Shown here: positions 55,866 to 64,000 of the stretch, in pieces
Layout: each line of letters starts with the position of its first letter
How positions within the stretch are numbered: position 1 is the stretch's first letter
The notes under the pieces: generated by a model
What the model was told of the DNA's origin: nothing
What the model saw: the letters and a program-made list of their open reading frames with translations, nothing else
The model's database searches: none
Assembly (NCBI GenBank): GCA_030268105.1
Contig: BSDZ01000102.1
Coordinates: forward strand, 434,001 to 498,000
DNA: 64,000 nt
From: Volvox africanus
Taxonomy: Eukaryota; Chlorophyta; Chlorophyceae; Chlamydomonadales; Volvocaceae
Reading direction: 5' to 3'
Position numbers and translations under genes: made by a program

Positions 55866-56264
55866 GAAGCACGAAACGATACCCTAGGTTTGCGTAATAG
55901 AAGCCGACTTCTATCGCAAAGGCAAGAGTACAAAGCGATTCGGTGAGCCTACCGACAGTACTCTTGAGAAGATTCAGTAAACTCAGCAAGTACTTGCCCA
56001 GCTGAGTCCTGATCTCTGTAGTTTGGGCAATGAGAGTCGCCAACTGGTCCGGACGAAAGCCGGTCTCAGTTGCCGCTGCAAGCAAAGCCGGTGCACTGAG
56101 ATTACCTGCGACTCAGAGCGTACACTTACACAACAAGTGCAGCAATCTAAGTAAAAGCAATTAAACAATTACAAACCGGAAGCGGCGGCGTCCAAAACGG
56201 CGCGGCCTAGGTCTTCGGCAAAAGTATCTAGCGGTCCTCGTGGTTCGTCGCTGGAACTCGCCAT
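55863..56264 (-). CDS. T8 leader ORF with apparent intron
   Basis: Same two-part structure as T9: ATG at 56264, 29 codons plus one base, a 71-nt intron and a phase-matched second part (ATETGFRPDQLATLIAQTTEIRTQLGKYLL). It overlaps the gag start in another frame at its end. Confidence 0.5.
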
Positions 56265-56331
56265 AGAAAGAACCTACTTCCGATTAGACAAAGAGAGACA
56301 GTTAGGCAACGAACCTGTCTCGATACCAAAT

Positions 56332-57155
56332 TGTTGTACCTCTCGTTCGCGTTTGCTCATAAGTATCTGCACGTCTGGAGACTATCGACACCGATGCGCG
56401 AGCACTTGCAAGTACAGCAAGGCAAGCGAGAGCAAACAGAGACAGCGGAAGACTTCAAGACGAAGAGAGATATAACTTACGGTCTTACAGATCGGAATGA
56501 TGCAATGGACGAAATCGCCGTCAGCGCCGGAAGCAAGCAATCATCACGCGGCGGTGATTAGCGAAGTTCAGGCTTAGCTCGGGCTAAGTAGAATAGCGTA
56601 TAGCAATAGTAATATAGAACACACGAGTGTTCTCCGGTATCGAATGTCTTATCTTGCTTAGCCGTCCTCGCATCTGTTATACTCGCAGCATCGCAATGCC
56701 GTACGATTCACATCTGGAGGCCGATCCTAGATGTGACAACCCTACTGCGTCTAGGCGATGTCTACGCATAGCAACGCATAAGCCTTTCCGGCATTCGCAT
56801 GATGCAAGGGTCCGGATAACGATATCCGGTTGCAGGGCATGTATCGCGACGAGTGTGGCGCTCTCAACGTGTGCTGTAATGAAGTAATATTATATCAGAT
56901 AACATTACTTATCGTTTCGTAGCACGAGCATAATGCGCACTTCAATGCTTCGGGCTTTCATGCATGCTAGGCGGATTTGCCATGATGCGATGTCGCGATG
57001 GATAATGACAACATGCCAAATGCATATATAAATGTACACGAATACATTTATATCATGCAGATTCATTCATATGCAATGTGTTCATCACAATAGCACTTCG
57101 CCTTGTAGGATCACATCGACCTACGCATCGGCGGGAAACTAACCGTAGCACAACA
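56332..57155 (-). repeat. T8 5' LTR
   Basis: An 824-bp family-1 LTR, flanked outside by AGCCT (57156-57160), which matches AGTCT at the other end of T8 at 4 of 5 positions. Confidence 0.95.
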
Positions 57156-59025
57156 AGCCTTAGGCTCGTTTTTCATGTTTCCGAATGAAACTGTAACTGC
57201 CTACTAATCACGTTTTGAGGCTCTTGTGATGCCAATTGTCCTAAGAGCTGAGATGCGTATTTTAGCTAGAGAAAATGCTTTGAGATTTGTGCCTCATGTG
57301 ACTGTCATGCAAGCGCAGGACTCATGACTAACAAAATGGGAGTGTATGCAATCCAAGCTTGTGCGTTAAAAGGAGATCACTCTCTGTTGGAGATGTGCGG
57401 TGAGTCATCTCATGATGGATTGCCGTTGTTGCCGCTTTTGGCCCCACGGTCAAAGTAGGGGAGTGCCTGGATTGGTACGGAGTTGACTCCATCCGGGACA
57501 GCTGAACAAATGTATGGTCGGTGGTCATTCGTACGTCCATCTGTGAAGCATCGTTGCTTTTAGTCCTTGAGAACGTATCATTTGTTCATCCCCTTATTTC
57601 AAAGTGAGCTGTACGAACAGCTGGTCAGGTACAGGAGACGTAGACATGAATGCCCGGACACTGCCACATGTTTGTTGCTACCATTTCACAGCCAGCGTAG
57701 GGCTACCGCTTTGTTAAATGGTATGCAACGTGTCCTTCGATTCAAGTCAGGCACTGTATTATTATTATTATTATTATGGGAATCTCCGGAATTTTAACCG
57801 AGTGGGCATGCATACCTCAGCGTCTTCATCTGAGGCCGCTAGAGATCACCTGTTTTTTGGTTACGCAGAGTTTCCTTGCTCTCTACGGCCCCTATCCATG
57901 TGCCAGCCCCTTCGGATCTACTGGCATTTAGGTGGGTGTCAAACCACCCCACACCAGCAGCCCAGTTACGGGCCTCAGATGCGCACTTCACGGGCTATGC
58001 ATTTAACCCTCTGTGGACTCGGATCCAACTCCATAGAATCGGGCAATCCAAACTACAATCCCGCTACGCAATTTTGCCCCGACCCATATTCGAACTGGCG
58101 ACTTTGTGGTGGCTAGCTTGAATCCTAAGGGAATGGCCTCGAGAGGCAGATCCAGAGTTGCCTTAAGCCTTTGATGTCTGGTATCAAGTCCTGTGGCGGG
58201 TTTTGTTAACTTTGAACCCGCCCTGGGATCACTTTTGTTATCTGTGGAGTCAACTCCGACAGGTTATTGTGTTTCTGTTATTGAAGTCGGCCTCGCTGGT
58301 CGAATGATGAAGGCACTTGAGGATACCAGTGCCAGTGACGACTTCATCTCGGCAAAGGAGGTGAATGTGTTGGGGTCGACCCCACAGTCGTCTGAATGTG
58401 ACAGGTCACCCTCGTTGATGAGGGTAAGCATCCCATCGTGGGCAGAATCACCCTAAGCCTATCGATAGGCCCTCTGTGTGTTAGGGCCCAATGAGTGCAA
58501 AAAGGTCTCTCGGAGACAGCACTACATGGACATTGGGTGCCGTGACATAACGACAGTACCACGCGCACATCGATATGGAGTCCAGCACAATTGGCCATCG
58601 TGCAAAAGGGCACCTATCGCCTAAGGTACCTTGTCTGTCGTACTAAGATGTCACACCAGAGGAGGGCGGAACTGTGCGGAGCCTATGGTTAATTTCGCTG
58701 TAGCGGCGTTCGTCCGCCGAAATAAAGAACCCAAGCTTGAAGGGTGCAAGAGAAGCCTATCAAATGATAAGGGAAGGCGCCCATGAATTGCTTGTGAGGC
58801 CTTGGGTGCCATCGATCTACCACCGCGCAGTCTCTTGTGAAAGATTCTGAGGTCGCAGCCCTCCTATTGCCAAATTATACCGATGCGTTTGTCATCCTGG
58901 GGCTCCCACCTATGTTACTTGCTGACCATACGATCCCTCTTGTGCCCGAGCACAACCCTTTTCACAACCTATGTACAGGTTAAGCTGCCAAAGTTGGGTG
59001 GATGAAGCGGCAAGTGAGGGATCTG
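57156..59025 (+). pseudogene. T7, piece 2: gag end, N-terminal pol and protease
   Basis: Gag resumes (SRFEALVMPIV) and ends with a knuckle-like CGESSHDGLPLL region and TAG 57456-57458. Pol N-terminal domain pieces (CPDTATCLLLPFHSQRRATALLNGM) are cut by SINE S2 at 57758. A protease remnant at about 58193-58456 keeps SASDDFISAKEVNVLG but the catalytic DTGA reads DTSA. The rest to 59025 is heavily mutated. T10 is inserted at 59026 within the start of RT (KRQVRDL). Confidence 0.85.
57758..58117 (-). mobile_element. S2: second SINE copy in T7
   Basis: Reverse-oriented relative of S1: (ATT)n at the left (57758-57777) and the tRNA-like end at the right, where the complement reads CACAAAGTCGCC, AGTTCGAAT and ATGGGTCGGGGC. 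The central part (CTCAGCGTCTTCATCTGAGG and neighbours) matches S1. No clear target duplication was found. It lies in another gypsy element, as S1 does. Confidence 0.72.
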
Positions 59026-59840
59026 TGTTGTATGCCGGTTCGATCACCACTTGCACCGAAGTAGACCTCAATACATTCGAGCATTATGAAGCATGATATA
59101 ATCATATTAGCATGATATATTCGAGTATATCTAGCTAATCAGGCACGTTGCATTACCATCTACGACACCACGCTGTCGGTCAACATGTTTGACTCGAGGC
59201 TGATAATTAATGCGCGATCTATCCGTTTGCATAATATCCCACGTAATAATACTTTAAATATTATTACCTCATCTGTGTCATAAACCATACACGTATGCGA
59301 GAATGCGACGATCGTGATGGTTGGGTCGGCAACCGAATATCGATATTCGGACCTTCGCATACTGCATGCGTTGCATCCATTAATATCACGGATGACACGA
59401 TATTTAGAACAGTGCTACGAAGGTACTCACACTTGAGATCGAAATCCAGTGAGACCTGTACTGCACATCGGTATCACGACGTGATAGGTGCGAGGATGGC
59501 CGCCTAGAGACTGAAGTCGTCTCAACGCTATTTTGGATCAAGTACACGCGTACTTAACTCAATTTGATCCTATTATATACGTTTTACTCATTTATATTCG
59601 GCCCGAGCTATTTAAGCATATCATCTTCAGCCGGATGATAAACATTGCCCACGGGGTCTGACGGCAGACTACCATTCTGTAATTGAAGACTATTGTAAGT
59701 TGAATCTTTCCTTGTTATTGAGTCTTCCGCTGTCATCTTACTCGCATTTAATCGCCTTGCTGTTCGTAAGCACGGTGCACATGTAGCTAACATCCAGACG
59801 TGCAGATTCAGTGCATGAACGAAGAAGGAAGGATACAACA
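59026..59840 (+). repeat. T10 5' LTR
   Basis: An 815-bp family-2 LTR, TGTTGTATGCCGG to GGATACAACA, with AT-rich hairpin GTAATAATACTTTAAATATTATTAC (written in parts; about 59242-59266) and CCGAATATCGATATTCGG palindrome (about 59334-59351). Confidence 0.94.
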
Positions 59841-60227
59841 AATTTGGTATCGAGACAGGTTCGTTGCCTGACTGTCTCACGGTGCTAAATCGGAAGTAAG
59901 TTCTCGCTTTGGTGATTGTCGACGATGGTCGACGTAGCTCTCTAGACATCTTTGCCAAAGAACTTGAACGTGCCATTTTGGACGCCGTTGCTTCCGGTTT
60001 GTGATTGCTGCTGTCCTTTTAGAGTTGCCTGCATTTGTTGTGGGAGCTTGCGCTCTGAGTTGCAGGCGAATCTAGTTGTCTGGCACTGCTTGCGTTATTT
60101 CCTGGTTATAATCTACATTCTGACCAGTGGAGACTTTGATCGCACAGACTACTAAGATTGGGACCAGCTGAGCACGTATTTGCTATACTTGCTCGCAATC
60201 CTGAAGAGTACTGTCGCCACTACGACT

Positions 60228-61280
60228 ATGGATGGAGCTGTGGATCAACGGGGTCTGCTGTCGCCTCAAATACAGGACCACGCCAGTATTCCTGAGGTGA
60301 TGAAACTCACGATCCCTGTGCCTAAGCTTCATATTGCGTATGATGAGAAGCCTAGGACCCCCGGACGTAGTGTTGCTGATGCAACTCGTGCATATGTGCG
60401 CAATACTAACAAGTACCTGCAGGCGGTCCATGTTGGTGGAAATGATGGTATTAAATGCCTTTTCGTCGGCAATACCCTCTCGGGCGCGGCGAAAGACTGG
60501 TATGACGAGTGGACCACTGCACGGAGTGACTTCACGTTCGATGAATTGATTACTGCATTGCTTGCACGATTTGCTACGGAGGTACATGCACGTAATGTTG
60601 AGGCCCGTAAGGCATTGGCACAAGGCACATATTACATGCATGCACATGAAAATGTACCTGCGTACCAGTCACGCTTCGAAGCACTAGTGACGCCCATTGC
60701 GAACTTCTCCGAAGATGATCACATCTTTTGGTTTCAGCGCGGCCTGACGAAGACTCTGTCAAAATGGTGTGCTGCTGATTTATCTGGAGAACCGTTCCGG
60801 ACGTACGATGCCTTGGTAAAATTTGCTCGGGGAACTGAGGTACGTTTCCTCACTGGTCAGGATGATCCTAAACCTGCCCCTCGTGCAAATGCTGTGCAAG
60901 CACAGGATCCGACTGATGAAGCTGTAACCAACGATCATGACCTTGGTGCTGCGCGCCCTACGTCGGCTGCGACGGTCATGCGCACAGAGCGGCGCCGCGG
61001 AGCTCGTGGTGGTTCAGGCACCGGGGCCCGTGGATCAGCGGGCGCAGGCCCAAGCTCTGGTCCAGACAAGAGCAAAAAGCGGGGAGGTGCGCCGTCGGCG
61101 GCTGCAGTGCAAAACTCCCATCCCCGTGCAAAGCGGATGCGCACGGAGGACCCCTTCTTGCCGAAGTGGGATTGCAAGTGCTCCGAGCTGGAGCGTCAGA
61201 AGACGGCCAATGTGTGCTGGAGGTGTACGGCGGACCACCTCACGAAGGATTGCCCGTTGTTGCCGCCTTTGGCCATGTGA
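60228..61280 (+). CDS. gag: T10 Gag (family-2 type)
   Basis: A frame open from at least 60180, with the first ATG at 60228 (MDGAVDQRGLLSPQIQD), giving 350 residues and ending at TGA 61278-61280. The capsid-like centre (GAAKDWYDEWTTARSDFTFDELITAL to WFQRGLTKTLSKWCAADLSGEPF), a basic Arg/Gly tail and a knuckle CWRCTADHLTKDC are all present. Upstream the frame is continuous with the leader (LLYLLAILKSTVATTT), which in family 1 lies in a separate frame. The TGA comes three codons before the conserved TAG (61287-61289), so this copy has lost the usual end. It is the only complete Gag among the family-2 and family-3 copies here and could supply or dilute particles. Confidence 0.85.
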   Translation: MDGAVDQRGLLSPQIQDHASIPEVMKLTIPVPKLHIAYDEKPRTPGRSVADATRAYVRNTNKYLQAVHVGGNDGIKCLFVGNTLSGAAKDWYDEWTTARSDFTFDELITALLARFATEVHARNVEARKALAQGTYYMHAHENVPAYQSRFEALVTPIANFSEDDHIFWFQRGLTKTLSKWCAADLSGEPFRTYDALVKFARGTEVRFLTGQDDPKPAPRANAVQAQDPTDEAVTNDHDLGAARPTSAATVMRTERRRGARGGSGTGARGSAGAGPSSGPDKSKKRGGAPSAAAVQNSHPRAKRMRTEDPFLPKWDCKCSELERQKTANVCWRCTADHLTKDCPLLPPLAM

Positions 61281-61286
61281 CCAAGG

Positions 61287-61328
61287 TAGGGGATTGCCCG
61301 GATTGATGTGGAGTTGATTCCACCCGGA
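61287..61328 (+). promoter_or_regulatory. Candidate readthrough structure in T10
   Basis: TAG-GGG followed by CCGG/CCGG and an inner GTGGA-GTTGAT-TCCAC hairpin. The loop sequence differs from family 1 but the pairing is kept. It is now preceded by a TGA, so it may be relic. Confidence 0.5.
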
Positions 61329-62949
61329 ATGCTGAACAAACGTGTAGTTGGTGGTCGTTTGTTTCACCAGCTATGAAGGCATTGTTGTCTTCTGGTCTTT
61401 GAAAAGTACCGTTATGTTCATCCCCTCATCTCTATGTGAGCTGTTTGTACAGCTTACTTTGTACAGGAGTACACGTCAATATCCAGACACCGCTGCATGT
61501 GTTTTGCTCCCTGCCTATAGCCAGCGCAAGGTTGAGGCTCTGCTAAAGGGTATGTAGCGTGTCTCCCGGTTTGCACCAGGCACCGTGGCGTTTGATGGTG
61601 TGGATATGGAGGGAATGCCAGTTCCGTTGCCCGGACTGCCCTTTTCTGCTGATGTTTGGTATGAACCTCCTGCTGAGGGCTTTTGCTAGTTTACAGCCCA
61701 CCTTTGGAGTTCCGCTGTTGTCCTTGCTATTCAGGTCGGTCTTGCTAGCCGTACACTGAAGGCACTTGCCGTGCCATAGACGACTTCACCTATTATGTAG
61801 AGGTGAATGCCGTGGGATGCCCCCACAGTCGTTGAATTGTCTCCCAGCTATTCAGGTCGGTCTTGCTGACCGTACACTGAAGGCACTTGCAGTATTGATG
61901 ACTTCACCTTATTGGCCGAGGTGAATGCAGTGGGATGCCCCCACAGTCGTCGGATTGGGTACAGGTTACTCTCATGTATGGGAGTAAATGTCCCGTTGCT
62001 GGGCAGGATTACCCTTAACCTGTTGCTAGGTCCTCTGCGTGTTGTGACCCGTCCGTACATGCTAAAAATCTTGCTAGCACTGCGCCGTACATATTGGGGT
62101 CTTTGACATTACTGTAGTACCACGCGCGCTTCGACATTGCAGTCTGCCACCCTTATGCAAAGGGGACTCTGTCGAAGGGTACCAGATGTCACACGAGAGG
62201 GGGGCAGAGCTGAGGCGGTGCCCATGGTTAACTTTGCTGCGACCGCAATGGGTGTGCAAACTGAACCCAAGCCAGTCATGCGTGAGGGAGCTGTTCGTAT
62301 GCCACGACAGGGTGCCCATGGACTGCTTGTGAGGCCTTGGTTGCATTTGCAATGCCACCACCGCGCAGACTTCTGTGGATCCTGAGATCGAAGCTTTGCT
62401 GCAAGGACATGCGAACATCTTTCATGATGTCCCTGTAGTATCCTGAGGTATCTACGGGTAGTGTCAAAGATTGGACCGCCGACGGTCATCTTTCGATCGG
62501 GCCTTTGTAAGCCGACACAACAGTACCTGAAGCACAACCTGTTGCACGACCCATGTACAGGTTGAGCCCACTACGATGGACGAAATGTAGTGCCAGGCGA
62601 CTGATTTGCCTGCTAGGGGTATGCTTCACCCCACGTTCCATGTATCCCTCGTATGCCTTACTGTGGTACGGAACCTGCCCCTGAGCTTGCTAACACCCCT
62701 GCAGCGGTTTAACCAATCCCGGAGACCTGGATTGCTGGGAAACGGAAGGTTTACAACGTGGAGCGGGTGTTAGATTATCGTACTTGCCGTGTGGGCCGAC
62801 ACCGGCGTAAGTGGACAATGCACGAGTATCAAGTCAAGTGGACTGGGTATTCAAGCGAGCATAACTCATGGGAGCCGGCACATAACTTTTCGCCGGATAT
62901 GAAGCCCCTATTGGAGGAAGCTCGTCTACGTGCCACACAGATCCAATGA
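61290..62949 (+). pseudogene. T10 pol remnant with RT-integrase deletion
   Basis: N-terminal domain (CVLLPAYSQRKVEALLKGM), a protease region with a tandem duplication of about 118 bp (repeats near 61816 and 61934) and no intact DTG, then a short foreign insert (about 62440-62520). The start of RT ([13 protein letters not shown]) is joined at about 62624 to HPTFHVSLV. The chromodomain (VHEYQVKW-type, here MHEYQVKWTGYSSEHNSWEP) remains to 62949. Frameshifts and stops rule out an enzyme. Confidence 0.9.
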
Positions 62950-62992
62950 TATTTGCAGTCGATGCTGCCCGATGCAGCGAGGACGCTGCATA

Positions 62993-63008
62993 CGGGAGGG
63001 GGGATGGT
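62993..63008 (+). other. T10 polypurine tract
   Basis: GGGAGGGGGGATGGT precedes the 3' LTR. The hairpin GATGCAGCG-AGGA-CGCTGCA stands directly before it. Confidence 0.8.
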
Positions 63009-63517
63009 TGTTGTATGCGGGTTCGATCACCACTTGCACCGAAGTAGACTGCAATACATTCGAGCATTATGAAGCATGATATAATTATATTAGCATGATA
63101 TATTCGAGTATATCTAGCTAATCAGGCACGTTGCATTACCATCTACGACATCATGCTGTCCTGTCAGCGAGGATGGCCACTTAGAGACCGAAGTCGTCTC
63201 AACGCTATTTTGGATCAAGTACTCGCGTACTTAACTCAATTTGATCCTATTATACACGTTTTACTCATTTATATTCGGCCCGAGCTATTTAAGCATATCA
63301 TCTTCAGCCGGATGATGAACATTGCCCACGGGGTCTGACGGCAGACTACCATTCTGTAATCAAAGACTATTGTAAGTTGAATCTTTCCTTGTTATTGAGT
63401 CTTCCGCTGTCATCTTACTCGCATTTAATCGCCTTGCTGTTCGTAAGCACGGTGCACGTGTAGCTAACATCCAGACGTGCAGATTCAGTGCATGAACGAA
63501 GAAGGAAGGATACAACA
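63009..63517 (+). repeat. T10 3' LTR, internally deleted
   Basis: 509 bp. It matches the 5' LTR from TGTTGTATGC to about GCTGTC, then jumps to GCGAGGATGGCC and continues to GGATACAACA. Both LTR ends are kept. Confidence 0.93.
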
Positions 63518-64000
63518 ATCTGCTCGCAAAGGGTATGGTTCGGCCCAGCACATCGCCATATTCCGCACCGATATTGTTTGTCGGTAAGAAGGATGGGACG
63601 TTGCGTATGTGCATTGATTATTGGGGCTTGAGTGCAACTACGATTAAAAATTCGTCGTTTGTTACTTTGATGATATTTTGTTATATTCCAAGACGTGCGA
63701 GGAGCACCTGAAGCATCTCGAGCTCGTGCTTGAGGTGATGAAGCAGGAGCAATTGTTTGCTGAATGCGCCAAATGTTCTTGGGCGCAGCCTCAGGTATTT
63801 AGGCCACATCGTGTCGGCCACTGGGGTAAGAATGGACCCACGGAAGGTAGCTGTGGTTCGCGAATGGCCCGCACCTCAGAACCTCACCAAGCTACGCCAG
63901 TTCTTAGGCATGGCTAACTACTTCCGTAAGTTTATTAATAAATACTCTATCCTTGCGGCCCCACTTACAAATCTGACGAGGAAAGGAGGCTTCGCTTCTC
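63518..64000 (+). pseudogene. pol: T7, piece 3: RT fragment
   Basis: Continues T7 RT after T10: [26 protein letters not shown], then a deletion joins TIKN to the strand before the catalytic site ([10 protein letters not shown] in a shifted frame, YFDD instead of YLDD). [14 protein letters not shown] and LTKLRQFLGMANYFRKFI follow with another frameshift near 63798. The window ends inside it. Confidence 0.85.

Larger units (their letters stand above)
42419..57155 (-). mobile_element. T8: family-1 gypsy element split by T9
   Basis: 5' LTR 57155-56332, gag 55865-54630, pol 54629-51234 and 43762-43302, purine tract 43258-43243, and 3' LTR 43242-42419. Both LTRs are 824 bp. Flanks AGTCT and AGCCT match at 4 of 5. 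T9 occupies 43763-51233 and duplicated AGCAA. LTRs differ at about 15 sites, more than those of T9 inside it, as expected for the older element. Confidence 0.95.
59026..63517 (+). mobile_element. T10: complete non-autonomous gypsy element
   Basis: 4492 bp between perfect ATCTG duplicates (59021-59025 and 63518-63522). 5' LTR 59026-59840 (815 bp), primer site, leader remnant, long gag frame, N-terminal Pol/protease remnant, early RT fused to the chromodomain tail, hairpin, purine tract (62993-63008) and 3' LTR 63009-63517. The 3' LTR is only 509 bp, because about 306 bp of its middle are deleted. It has no RT, RNase H or integrase, yet has a fresh target duplication, so it moved with enzymes supplied in trans. 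Confidence 0.95.

Overview
This is nuclear DNA from a eukaryote, most likely a green alga. The evidence is a nine-exon spliced gene with GT-AG introns, Ty3/gypsy chromovirus retrotransposons, a Ty1/copia remnant, a tRNA-derived SINE, and a short interstitial telomere-like tract that mixes CCCTAAA and CCCTAAAA units. The assignment to algae is inference. The CCCTAAAA unit is known from Chlamydomonas-type telomeres, but no gene here proves the lineage.

Layout. Positions 1-5740 are low-copy DNA with one exon-like, probably decayed coding region (1687-4357), small tandem repeats and a cluster of CTATAG palindromes. A 36-bp minisatellite (5741-5893 and 13361-13825) is split by T1, a young complete gypsy element (5894-13360) with a perfect GCTGT target duplication. 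Positions 13826-25824 are host sequence: a copia RT/RNase H remnant (about 14100-14690), the only confidently recognised cellular gene (AAR2, U5 snRNP assembly factor, complement of 17050-22965), a second CTATAG cluster and the telomere-like tract.

From 25825 to the end the window is almost wholly a nest of gypsy elements. T3 (-, 26661-32099) is split by the solo LTR T4 and by SINE S1. It is followed by T5 (-, 32100-35459), which is interrupted by T6 (+, 35460-41369). T7 (+) is split into three pieces: 41370-42418, 57156-59025 and 63518-64000. T8 (-, 42419-57155) sits in T7's gag, T9 (-, 43763-51233, complete and with intact frames) sits in T8's pol, and the non-autonomous T10 (+, 59026-63517) sits in T7's RT. 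Target duplications of T1, T9 and T10 are perfect 5-mers, and those of T8 and T4 match at 4 of 5.

How the parts work together. The elements encode Gag with a CCHC-like knuckle, then Pol in the same frame after a single UAG: an N-terminal domain of unknown function, protease, RT, RNase H, zinc-finger/DDE integrase and a C-terminal chromodomain. The UAG is always followed by GGG and a predicted stem-loop, which suggests stop-codon readthrough makes Gag-Pol. A short conserved ORF upstream of gag carries an apparent 71-nt intron. T5 and T10 share the same RT-to-integrase deletion and must have moved using enzymes supplied by full elements such as T9.
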